From NCBI GenBank assembly GCA_024449915.1, contig JAMZAV010003257.1, positions 1 to 64,000 of the forward strand: a stretch of DNA of 64,000 nt, read 5' to 3'. Source of the stretch: Sweltsa coloradensis. Taxonomy: Eukaryota; Arthropoda; Insecta; Plecoptera; Chloroperlidae. Positions 12,401 through 25,300 of this stretch are shown piece after piece. Every line of letters begins with the position of its first letter. The first letter of the stretch is position 1. The notes under the pieces are model-generated. The model had not been told where the DNA came from, did not search any database, and saw only the letters and a program-made list of their open reading frames with translations. A program made the position numbers and the translations under genes.

Positions 12401-15400
12401 TTGAGATTATTTTGACAAAATGTAAAAAAAACGTGTAAAAAAAAAATTTTAAATTAAAAAAAAAAATATTTAAAAATTTAAAAAGTTTTTGAAAAATTTT
12501 TTGAATGGATTTTGAGTTTTTTGAATGTTATTTCAATTTTTTTTTAACTGTTTTTTTAACTACTCCCCAAATTTTATTTTATTTTTAAATTATTTTAAAC
12601 CCTTAAACCTTATAAAAAAAAAAATTTAAATTTTCTTTTTTGTTTGTGTAGGTCTAGTCTTTTTTCTACTTACAATTTTAAAGGGAAAAGAAGGAGGGGC
12701 GATCAAGTTTTTTTAAACGAGAAATCGTGAAAACAACCAGGGTAAAAGCGGGGATGTTTGTTTCTTTACCAAAAACCGGGTTTTGGTCGCCCGTTTTTAG
12801 GTGGGCGAGTACGTGATACTCCACGTTTCAGACAACTTCTACCACGGGGACGTTCCCAAATACGTCATCATGTCCAAGGGCATCGTCCTGCCCCAACCCC
12901 GGGAAAAAGAGGTGCAGGCCAAAGATAGGACCTTTCCGTCACCCCCAGGGTCCCAGATGGGGGCCGGGCCCCGACGGTAAGGGGGTCTACCAATTTTGGG
13001 GCCCATACGGGGGGACACAGTTTGGGACAGTCTCAAATTTTCCCCGTCAAAAAAAAACTCGCCCCAATAACGTGAGCTCAACCCCCTTTCTGGGCTACTT
13101 TTTGCTTTGCTTTAAAACGGGGTTTCTGAAGGGAAATATGAGTACCTAGGCCTACTTGGACATCCATCATATTATTTATATAATTTTAAATCAAATTATG
13201 CAAGTTTTTAAAAATAGGTTTTTATTTCAAAGGGCCTAATGGGGGTTTTTTAAATGTGTTGCCCCGCACAAACTTCATTTTTAGTTTTTGTCTTCTTTTG
13301 GGTGTTGCAATTACCCTATAAAATAGTTTTTGGTTTTCGTAAAGCAAAATTTGCAGCTTTAGTCCCAAAACATTTTTAGTCAAATTTATCGTAAAATCAA
13401 ACTATTAATCAATTTCAACCTTTGGGAAATTTAACTCAACTCAAATATGAAGATAGTATTTTTCTTTATAATTTTTAAAACTAATTTGTTTTTTTTTTCA
13501 ATTTAACTAGTGTTTTTGGGTTTTTAGGGCAAGTTTCTGCCCTTTTTTTTCCCGGTTTTCATCAACAACCGAAGGCCCGCAAACCCGGGGAGAAGGTGAG
13601 GTGGCGATCTACGGGCGGCCCGGTGCCTACGTTTTGGGCCTTCCCCCGGGATCGGGCAGGGCGTTTTTAAAACCATGGAGGCCGGCCCAAAGAGCTCACC
13701 TAAAGCCAAGGGACTTTCTGTGTTTAAAAGCCCGGGCCGGGCCCATTCACGCTGTGCCGTTTTTAAAGTTCCCCGGGCAGGGCACACTTTTTTTGGAACC
13801 CCATTCCCAATGTTTGGCACCAGAATGTACCTAGTTGTAATCTAAAAAGAAATACTGTACCTATTCGACAAATCCTATACCTAGTGTTTGAAAATATTGT
13901 AGAATGATAATGAAAAGAAACATACATTCAAACATTGCACTCAAATGTTTTTAAGTGACCCCAACCTTCCCTTTAACTGGTTTAATATTGTTGTTTTTAT
14001 TTTTTTTTAAAAATTTTTTTGAAAAAATAATATCCAATTTTTTGTTTTGGCCTAACTCTCCCCCTGATGCCATGCTTTTCTAAAATCTTGTACAAATTTT
14101 AACCCTTTTTTCCCCAAAAAACTAGTACTATCTATCTGTAATAATTTGTTTTTTTCCCCCTTATCCTGGGCAGGTGCTGACGAAAAATGGCCACATTTTG
14201 ATGGGAAACAAACGGAACGTTTGTCCACTCGTGGCTTTTCCCCACGAGGGAGACCCAGATGAGTTGTTTTAAATTTTTCCCCTTAAACCACGTACGGTTA
14301 AACGACGCCAACAGGACTTTTGAGTAAGTAAATTTCTGCATTTTTTTTAAATTATTTGTACAGCAATGGAGTGGGGGTACATTCAGTAGATTCTTGTAAA
14401 AAACCCAAAAAATTTCGGTGAAAGGTACCACTAAACCCAAATTTAAAATTTTGGGAAAAGTAATTGTTTTTTATCTACTTAAAGACAGGCGGAGATGTGT
14501 CTTTTAAAGTGAAATTAAAAAAATTTTGTATTGGGACTTTTTTTGGGCTGGATGCCAAAAGTGTTTTTTTTTTGATCGTGGGATGGGGAAGTTGATGTGT
14601 AGGAAATCCTTTTATATTTCACATTTATATTGGCCTATTAATTCTTAAAAACTCGTTGCAAACTGCGACACAAATCTTGCCAATTTCAGATTTAAATTGC
14701 AAACTTGCTTTGAAACGTATCCATTTGCTTCCTTATTTGAAACACTATGTGCTTGTTCCCACGCCTCCGTACCACTCTATGTAACGCCTTGTGATTGCAG
14801 GTATGTCGGGCTGGTTGTGTTCAGCGACGTTCAGGTATATCGTCGCCCAGAGAACTGTAACCTGACTCAAGGCTACGCGGAATGTCTGGACGGCCGTTGC
14901 TACCGTGTCGAGCAGAAGTGCGATGGCCAGTACCAGTGTGAGGACGGCACGGACGAGACCAACTGTGAGTACAACGTTCTTGATAAGAGGCCATGTTAGC
15001 AGGTTGTAGGGTTTGGCCACAATCAGCACTTGTGTATCTATCTACATAGCTGAATTCTACCTCCACGCCCCACATGTTTTGCTTCCCATCCTAGTACTTG
15101 CGAGCGACTACATTGTAGTTGTACCTATTAAACTCAAGTCTGAGGTTGTGTCTAGGCCACAAAGACCGCTTAATTGTAAAATTATCATCGTCGGTGTGTT
15201 TATGCCAATCGCATTGTGTTCTCATTTGAAGGTATACGTAGCTCGAAATATGTTTGATTTACACTCCTCACTTCCCCTGTAGGTAAGTAGGGCATACTTT
15301 AATGTTTAATTGAACAAGTGAACACAACTGGTTTATAATCTAAGCAAGCACTGCACTGTCTTTGATTTGATATGTGGTAGCACTCGCAGGTAGTAAATAC

Positions 15401-18400
15401 ACAATGTACTGTATTGTGCCAAATATAGGCCTTAGCTGAATATGGCTATAAGCCGACCCCCTAACTTTTTCTTGTTTGTAATTAAAAAAAAACATATAAG
15501 GTACCGGAAGATTGGGAAAAGAGGTATAATTGTGCCGCTGTTTAAGAAAGGTGACCGTAAGAAGTGTGAAAATTATAGAGGGGTGACATTAATGTGTCAG
15601 TGTGCAAAAATTTATGAGAAAGTTATAGAACTAAGACTGAAGGAGGTATATGACACAGATCTAAGAGAAGAACAATATGGGTTCAGAAGATGGACGGTCT
15701 ACTATTGATCCCATATTTGCTATAAGACAGACAATGGAGGGGAGATGGCAAAATGGGAAGGAAATGCACATTGTGTTTTTGGATCTGGAGAAGGCATATG
15801 ATCGCCTGCCTAGAGAGAAAGTATGGGAGTGTCTAGAGATAAAAGGAGTGGGAAGAGGTTTAATAGACAGGATACAAAGTACATATCAAAGGAGTGAAAG
15901 TTGTGTACAGACAGATATGGGTAGGTCAGAATGGTTCCAAGTAAATGAGGGCTTGCGACAAGGTAGTGTGTTATCTCCAACACTCTTTACTGTTGTAATG
16001 GATGAAATTATAAGAAGAGTGGAACCAAATACAGATGGAAGGGACACAAGAACATTAGTGTTTGCGGACGATGTGTTGATTTGGGGTGAGAGTGCCAGAG
16101 AAGTGCAGGAGAAGGTGGACAGATGGAACGAAGTTACTACAGAGTTTGGTCTAAAAATCAATCAGAAAAAGAGTGAATGTTTGCGTATGCAAAAGAAGAC
16201 AAAGGGCAGGCCTAGAGACAGGAAAAATATTGTACTACGTGGAGAAGTCTTAGAAGAAAAAGAAGAATTTAAATATTTGGGAAGTATATTGACAAAAGAT
16301 GCAAAAGTGTGTAGGGAAGTGTCATCTAGAGTGCAAAAAGCAGAAGGGTTTTACCATAGACGATTTCGTAAACCATCAGCGCACTCTGTGTCGCGCATTG
16401 CATGCTGGGAATCATGTTGCTCAGAACTTTATAAAAACCTCTGAACAGAAGGCTGTGTTTTCTTCAATGTAAACAATGATTGATGGCTTTTGTTGAAAAT
16501 TTAAGATTTAGTTGGCTGTGCTTGCAACACACTACCCAGAATTCCTTGCAGAGTTCGGGCATGCGCAGAGACTTTACGTAATCGTCTATTGGTGAGAAAG
16601 TTACTATGGAATGAGTTGTTCCCACAAAAATGTAAAATTTTGCTGTATAAGGCATATTTTGTACCTATACTAACATATGGGGCAGTAACATGGGCAGTGG
16701 AACAAAAGAAGAGAGTCAGCTGGAAGCAGCAGAAATGAAGTTTTTAAAGAAGTATGAAAGGGGCCCTTTACACGAGGAAGTTGAAAAAGGAAAAAGAAAA
16801 AGGGAGGAGAAAAAGTAGCTTTTTTGTAGTAGAGATAACATGCAGCTTATGGACTTTTCGAGTTGCCTTCACACGGGGAAGTTGAAAAGTAAATGTGAAA
16901 AGTCTCCCAACTTGTCGGACTCTGCTCGACAAGTAAAAAGTGAAAAGTAGAATGGCCTTGAAGAGTTGACCGTGATTGGTCGACAACGTTGTCATTGAGT
17001 TCAACTTTGGTAAGAAATCAAGATACAGAAAAACGTAACACCTTTGCCACAGCTTGATATATAAGTGGCGGTGGAAATTCCTGCCCGATTGTCATCTGAA
17101 TGTTATTCTGTCACTTGAAAAATACGCGCAAAAATTGTGTTTCATAGCGTATCACAAACTAGCACATTTAGTTTGCCCCAAAATAGAGAGGCAATGCGGA
17201 ACCCGATCGCGGCTGAAGAAAGGCTGGCAGTGACGTTGCCGTTTTTAGCATCAGGTTTGTACCTAACCTAGGCCTAGGCTCCACTAGGCCCTAGGTCTTG
17301 TAAACAAACACGCGCCAGTACTGTGTGAAGATCAAGATTGAAGAAAACAATTGTCATGGTTAGTAACCCCTTCTTGCCGCATCAGTTTCGCACAAAGGCC
17401 GAGAGGTGACGCCAGGCACAAACTTTTTCTCTTTGTCCGTGTGAAGGCTTCGAAAAGCTACTCGTTCTTTTCACTTTTTACTTTTTACTTTTTCAACTTC
17501 CCCGTGTAAGGGGCCCTTAAGGGAGTTACAAAGATGGACAAGATAAGAAGTAATGAAATAAGGAAAGAACTGGGATTGGAGAGATTGAAGTTTAAGCTAG
17601 GAAGAGAACGTCTAAGATGGTTTGGACATATGAAAAGGATGGGCAGAGAGAGGATTCCAAGACGAAAATTTTTGAAGCGGCGAGGAGGGAAAAGAAGAGT
17701 AGGAAGGCCAAAGAGAAAAATGGAAAGTTAATTCAAGAAGACGTTGGAAAACGGAATGAAGTGTGGGAGCATGGGCAAGAGTAAAGCTGTGGGAGGACAG
17801 AAGAGAGTGGAGTAAATTGGTGGAAAGGAGGATTTAGATGACAAGGAAGAAACCACTGGGGTGGCAAGCTTAGTATCTACATTTTTAAGAGCCTAATGCA
17901 TAGACAGGTTTTCAGGCGCGGCTGCAGAGTGTTAGAAATAAAATAACAAGCTCTAAAAGTTATGATCAAATAATTATAAAAAATTCAACCATACTCAAAA
18001 ATAAATTTTAAAACACATCGATTTGTCTTTTTTTTTCTTTGGTTTGGGTTTTTATTTGCTTCGGAAAAAAATGATAACTTTGGAACTTGATGATGAACTT
18101 TACTGCATTGAAAAAAGGGAATATCATTTTTCATGCAGTGCGGTATTAAATTTTACTATCTGAACACTGTGGTGAAATTTGATATTGTTTGAACCATAAT
18201 TATGTCATAATCGTTAAAATTACATCAGTAAAAGTTACACAAAACGGTCAGAAGTAGGCCCAAAATGGGTTTTGATGGCTGCACAGAGTTCCGCGTCTGT
18301 GCGTTAGGATCGCATGTACGAAAGCCGATAAGGGCAGCTTTGACGTCATCACAGTCTGATATCGCCATCGTGAGGTAGGCCTACCCGTCAAACGAAAAAT

Positions 18401-21400
18401 GTCGAGCCCTACCAGTGACCCTTACCAGTGAAACTTACTTTGTTTTTATGTTCATATAATTTTCGTAACATGACGACAGTAACCATAGCAAATTTAATAA
18501 AACATTGTATCTTGGGACTAGGTACAGATTGTTAACAAAATAAACAAAAGAAGGTAGCTTTTGTTTTAGGAAATCTGTTTTGAAAAGCACTGCATCCACC
18601 GCTTGCTTGATGTATCATGAAATATTAACTATAAGTAATTATGTTGACATTATTTTTTATCGCATGATATTATGTAGTGAAGAATAAATCAGGTGACCAC
18701 CGGTTTGACCGGAAACCAGTACCGTTTCATAACACTTGTACCGTGCCCCAAGAAACTAATAAAATTACGTTTTGTACCGGTTTGAAATTTTAGTGGAAAG
18801 TGACCTGGTATTTTCTTAACTATACCGTGCATGGAAAGATAATGTTTTATAAAATATGCCCTCTGATAATACTTATAGTAAAAAACAAGAAAAAGTTCTT
18901 CCACTTCCAAGAAGATAATTCATTTTCTCTAGGGGTTTGCGAGTATTATTAATGATTTTGGTGGAGGTGCCGGTCGCGCTCGTGTGTGAAAACGTAAAAA
19001 TCGTTTAGGCCTATACATTTTTGACGCTACCTTACAAATCTGATAACTTACCATAATAGAAATAATATAAGTCTTATGATACAAATTTATATTCATTTAG
19101 GAAGTTTTGAACTTTTTCGGGAAACAAAATATAATAAAAATATGTCACTATAGTGTTTTGTGCACAAACGCAAAATGTGACTTTTTATCATTTTTACTTT
19201 GATATTCAATGCCAATTTACGAGAACGTTTGAAAACATATTGTTGGTTTATCAGTCTTAAACATGCTGTCACATGTGTTATAATACTTAAATGCACAGTA
19301 ATTATACGAAGTCGCCGAGATAGTGCATGACATCCCTTTGTTCGGCTGCGCGTCTTATTTACTTCCGCTGTCGCGACGAGCACATTGTGAGATAATATAA
19401 GCGCCAAAACCGCTCATACTTTACCATTCGGCCATGTAGGTATCAACAAATGTCTTGGTGATTTAGCTGTGAAAGTTTTTATAAATGCTATGTTATATTT
19501 TCGGTCAATTGAACATTTCGTTACTGCTTTTGTCAATCGACAGCAAAAAAATGCAGGAACAAGCTGCATCGCAGTCTTGCATCACAAATATAATAATTTC
19601 TTTAAAACGGGAGCGCTTCATTGATGGAATTTTTAAAACTGAATAGTGTGGCCACACTGTAAATTACTTTGGAATTTAAGTCCGTCTGTTTGTATGCTAC
19701 TGTAGCAGTACACAACTTTTATTGTTGTTTGTTCCGTGCTTTAGAGATAATTTGCGTGTTTGTTATCCCACACATAACAAAAACTTGTAAAAATACAGCC
19801 AAACCTTACACACTCAAAAGAAATGAGATCAAAAAAAATCACCTCAAATCTGCTTGCTGTATAAGTGCCTGATTTGTATAGCGCACCGCGGCTTGGCTGC
19901 GGCGCCCTAACTGGCACCTAGATATAAATAAAAGATAATATTCTTTTTATAGCACTATGATGGATCGTATTATATACCCCTACCCAAATAGTATTCACCA
20001 ATTCGATTCCATATTATTGTTATAACATGATCGAACATTAATTTCATGGAGTAGATGATATCCCAAAAAACATTTTTGGGGCTTTCCCGCAGTCTTCCCG
20101 CAGTCTTTTTCCCGCACTTGCCCGGGCGGGGACCCTTGCGGGACGTCCCGTAGGCCCCGCCTAGAAGTGTCCTACTGGCCGATACCGGGTCCCGTACGGG
20201 ACGTCCTGCGATCTTCCCGCTAGTTTTCCGCACGGGACGTCCCGCGATCTTCCCGCTAGTTCCCGTAGTATCTGTAGCGCGATCTAGGTGCTATATGTGG
20301 GCTAAACGTAAAATAAAATAAAAAGTTTTATATAATATCGGTTTTCATGGTTATTTTGTCTTATTTTCGACACCAGTTGATTGCCTAACTACTAACTAAC
20401 TAATGAGCAAAACTAACTAATTGATAAAAAAAATCAGGTATAGGCCAACATAGTATTAATAAAATTACCCTTTTAATTACAATTTTAATATTTAACGTGT
20501 TTTGGTAAAATCACAAATATTTTTTGGTAGTTTAAAAACCCCCCAAAAAAAAAAAATTGTAAAAAAAAAAACGGCACCAAGCTCTCTTCAAGTTTTTCGG
20601 CTGTGAATGCTGTGGATATAGAAGTTGAGCCCAAGCATTTCATTCTTCTCCCTAGTTTCCCCATAGAAAAGAAGTAAGATCTTTGCCTGTTGACAAGCGC
20701 TAAGCCAACCATTTACCATCATTTAAATACATGCAATTTTAAAAAAAAATTTTTGCTGAATACATTATTTTCATCACAATAGATTTGAATGTGTGGAGGC
20801 AGGTAGAAAAAACCCATGTCGCTCCCAAGTTCGGTCACGCCAAAAAGGTGGAAAGGGAAAAATGCAGACAATAGACGGGACGACCGGGCCCGCGGGCCGG
20901 CGCGGATGGTCACTTTGTATCTCAAGGATAGATAAACTTTAGTTACCCACCCACCCAGCAAGCCGGAAGTTTTTCGTCGATTTTAAAGCAATTTTAACAC
21001 AGAACTGGTTATCGGATCGGCTGATTTTTTTTTTTGTAGATCATGACACCACATATCAGGTCATACACCGAGTTTCAAGATTGTAAATTTTTCGGGGCGG
21101 CGTGTGCAGATAGCTGAAAACCCCCAACTCGGGTGGGAGTAAAAAAGGGTCGAGTTAGCCCTCGCCTAGCTTGGCTGCGGGCGAACGACCGTCGCCCTAG
21201 ATTACGTTCCAGTAGAAGCCATACAAGAATGTCATGCACACTTTAACATGCCTACGTGCTACATAATAAATTAATATTTGACGTGACATGTTGTCAGAAA
21301 ATTTAAGTAATTGATTCAAATTATTACATATTTAAATTTTGTTTGAAGTTTTATTGCCAATTTGTCTGTTACATGTGTTCGGTTTGGCCCCCGGACCTCA

Positions 21401-22277
21401 CAGTGAATGTATACTCTGCGGACAGCGGAAATTAAAAAGACGCGCGGCGGGCCCGAACAAACGCAAAGTCATGCACTATCTCAGCGACTTCGTATAACTA
21501 TCTGTGCATTGAAGTATTATAAAACCCTGTGACAGCATGTTTTTAAGACTGATAAACCAACAATATGTTTTCAAACGTTTTTGTAAATTGGCATTGAAAA
21601 TCAAAGTAAAATTGATAAAAAGTCACATTTTTTGCGTTTTAGACCAATTTAATACTCTAAACTATTTTAATGGTAAATGTGGGTAATCACTGGAACGGTC
21701 GATTCGTTTCTAAAAAATCGTACAAAGTTATTGATTTAGAACAAAGGGTCAAAGGGTGAAACGTCATGCGGAAGCGTCGCGGGGCGCTCAAACGGCATTG
21801 TAGAACAAGGCGGATTCTTTTCGTATACGGTTTATGATATGTATTTTGAATTAGGCTTTCTAAAAAGTATAATGTCATCTTGTTTTTACCGCCGGTAGGG
21901 GTCAAATTTTCAAACTTGCCCATTGCCGCTGCCGGATCGAGAAAGCCTTCGCCATTAGAGTAATTTTCACTGGAAAGTTATAAAAATTGTTTCCGTCACA
22001 AAATTATAAGTGAACAACATAATGGAATGAGTAAAAAAAGTAAAAAAGTTTTCCTAAACGGGGCTCGAACCGACGTCCTCTCGCATGCAAAACAAGAGCC
22101 CTAACCACTCGGCCAACAATGACCACGGTAAACGTGCGGTCTAGAGTGATATTTATACAGATGCACGATAACTTGCGATAAGCGTAAACATTTGTCATGA
22201 CTATTAGGACACTTTTAATTGGATGAGCGAAGCGAAGACTTCAATTTCACTGACCCCCCAAAAAATTTAGCTCGGGT

Positions 22278-22325
<48 letters not shown>

Positions 22326-25300
22326 CCTGTCCCGTTTGTTAACTCTCTACCAGGCAAAGGCATATCCCATCTTGATGAAAAATTTGAGGGGACCTCCAAA
22401 TCTCTGAACTTAAAGGGGTATTGTTTTTGGGTTACAATCGAAGAAATATTTCTCATGAATATCGTACTTTTTACGATTTTTTTCGATTTTTAGTGCGTAT
22501 TTTCGTGACATTTGGGCCCATTTGACCAAACGGGTGGGGTTTTCAACGTTCATATTATCATGGACATTAAGGTTATGGTGATGTAGTACCTTTTGAAAGA
22601 AAAAGTTGAAAAAGTTAGCCGGAATTCATAGAAGTAAAACTTTTAAATATAAGTTTTTGATTTGTATGCGATATTTTCGTGTCATTTGGGCCAATTCTGA
22701 CCAAACGGGTGGGGCTACAACGTTCATATTATACATGGACATTAAGGTTATGGTGATAAAGTACCTTTTGAAAGAAAAAGTTGACAAAGTTACCCCGAAT
22801 CCATAGAAATAAAGCTTTTAATATAAGTCTTTAACGGTAAATAATAACAAATTGACAAGTAACAATAGAAACTTGACAACAATCACCCACAATGCGTTGG
22901 AAGCGCAACAAAGCACTCGCAAAAGTAAAGATATCCCCCGCAGACTAAAACTTTAAAAAAAAAAACTCTCCATCAACGCGGCGGGACTTGAGCGTTTTTC
23001 CTAGTAGTTATAAAACGTTCTGTTTGATATTTCTAGAGTGTAATTGACGTCTCTTTTCACAAGATGTACATTATAATTATTTATTTTGTCATTAAAACTT
23101 CGGATGTTTGGGAGTCAGTCGCATGAAATCATCCAACTCGCCACCAAAAATATCTCGTGGTTTGAAACGTGGCTGGTAAGCGGGTAGCCTAGGACCCAAG
23201 GGGAGGGAAAACGCACTGTATTGCAGAGCTACCGATAGCGGACGATTTAGTTTAGGTAAATCACCGCCAAAATTTGAAAGCGCTCGGCCCTGCTTCCGAC
23301 TCTTAATGGGCCCTTGATAATGGTGGAAAACCCACTTCAACCCGACATACTAGTTGGAACTGAGTTATGATGATTATTATTATATTATGCATATAGGACT
23401 GTGTAAAAAGGGTAGGCTTATATTCAGGATCTATAGACTATGATTAAAAACTAAATCTGACCTGAAACCTTAAGCTATGTGAGAGCTATATTATAGTCCT
23501 GGATCAGTGATTTAGTTTAGCATGAAACGTGTGAATGTTTGCAGGCGTGAAGCACAACACCACCGACTTGTTGAACTTCCGCAAGTTCCGGTTCAGCCGC
23601 ATCCAGCGCCAGTACGACAACGTCTGGCTGTGGAGGGACATCAACATCGGAGCTCACGGACGGTTCATCTTCGAGGTGGCGGTGCCGGAGCGGCCCGCGC
23701 ACTGGATGGTGTCTGCGTTCAGCATGAGTCCCACGCTCGGCTTCGGCATGCTCAGGAACGCCATTGAGGTGAGAGGGCTCCTTTGTTTATTGTTATTCTA
23801 TCAAGTTTGTGATTAAAAAATTTGGACTTTTTTAATAGAACTTGTTAACTTAAGAATTTAACGTCCAATATGAACAAAAAAGTCAAATCCACATCCTTAA
23901 TTTCCAAATGGCAAACTGCTTCTGTCCTTATTGTCTTCATGTCAATTTTCAACAGTATTTAATTTTGTGAGACAAATTATTCAATATATAGAGAGAAAAA
24001 AATGTTTTATATAGGCTACCAGTTTCATATTCAATTCGGACGAATTCCAAAATCTAATTTTGAGCAGTTTATAGAAAACTAACAACAATATGTTTTCAGT
24101 ATGTTGGCGTGCTGCCCTTCTTCATCAACGTGGAAATGCCGTCCATCTGTCGGCAAGGCGAGCAAGTTGGTATCCGTGTGACGGTGTTCAACTACATGAT
24201 GTCTGCGATGGAGGCGACCGTCGTGTTGGCCGGCTCGCCCGACTACAAGTTTGTGCACGTCGAGATGGACGGAATCGTAAGGAAACCTGCTCTTATCTGT
24301 TACTAGATTTAGGGTCCTGTAATTGTGTTGATCGCCGAATACCTAGTCAATACTAAACGTGGACAATCAAATTCTTTTGGAACTTTCTCGACAAACTTTT
24401 GATTGGCTTCAGAAGTCAGATTGTATGTTTTCTAATTTTTGTGACAGCGTTAAATGTGGCGATTATTGCTGAAATTGATTATTTTTCAAATTTATCGTAA
24501 AATGTCATTGGACAAGAATTGTAAATTGCTAATGTGGGCTTGGCCAATAGGTCTACATTAATTATTTAAAATTTGATTATGCTTAACAAGTAGTTTTCAA
24601 GAAAAGAATGTGTATCAAGATGAAATATGCATGTTTTGAAGTTTGAACATCATTTTCTGTTTTTGTTTATTAATCATAAAATAAATTCTTCTGAAATCAT
24701 GTTAGTTGTACGTACGTGTATTGTTGTAGGTGCGCTCTTACAACCCTCGCACGTCGCACGGAGAGCATCAGTTCTTCATCTACATCGCGTCACAGGATGC
24801 TGCGGTTGTGTACGTCCCTGTGGTGCCCACTCGTCTGGGAGACGTGGACGTCACTGTGTACGCCTCTACGCTGATAGGCAGAGACACGGTCACGAGGACG
24901 CTACATGTGCAGGTAAGGCTACATTCATTGTCGTTACCTGCTTCTCGTAGGGTACCTTAACTTTTCCACTTCTTTCTATCTCCCACGATCGTATCTCTTC
25001 CACATCTTCCCAGCACAATGCTTTTATTAGGGATGTGCGAGTACTCGAAAATTCGAGTCGAGTCGAGTAGTTGCAACTCGACTCGAGTGGTTCGAGTACT
25101 TTACGAAAATCGAGTCGAGTAGTTTTTGTCGACTGAGCCGCCGACTACAAAAGGTTCAGATTTATCCAACAGGTAGCGCCACCATCAAAATCGCGTAAGA
25201 ATCGATTGTTAAATCGACAGGTCGAATTTTGCTATGATGACGAGCTAGTATCGACGCCATTTTCAATACTTGCTTGCTTGTTTTTACGATTTTCACGCTG

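Larger units (their letters stand above)
15480..17860 (+). mobile_element. RTE-like non-LTR retrotransposon, 5'-truncated, split by two insertions
   Basis: Coding pieces at 15,490-16,350, 16,600-16,720 and 17,520-17,740 read in order as reverse transcriptase core, thumb/connection and C-terminal basic region. No endonuclease domain precedes it. Two smaller inverted-ended elements (16,359-16,586 and about 16,758-17,516) sit inside the coding sequence. It lies in the large intron between LDLa exon 13 and exon 14 of the Mcr-like gene, in sense orientation. Confidence 0.85.

Noticed and set aside
7631..14323. Reading the damaged middle exons as proof that the Mcr-like gene is a pseudogene
   Set aside because: Damage is confined to one interval, falls at homopolymers, and affects introns equally. 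Flanking exons have intact frames and splice phases.
22055..22125. A functional tRNA gene on the minus strand
   Set aside because: A and B boxes are good but the acceptor stem does not pair and the T-stem has mismatches; a SINE head or pseudogene is more likely.
23092..23340. 82-codon minus-strand frame rich in Pro/Leu/Arg before exon 14
   Set aside because: No family features, no supporting splice sites, and it lies at the edge of repeat R1 copy 1.
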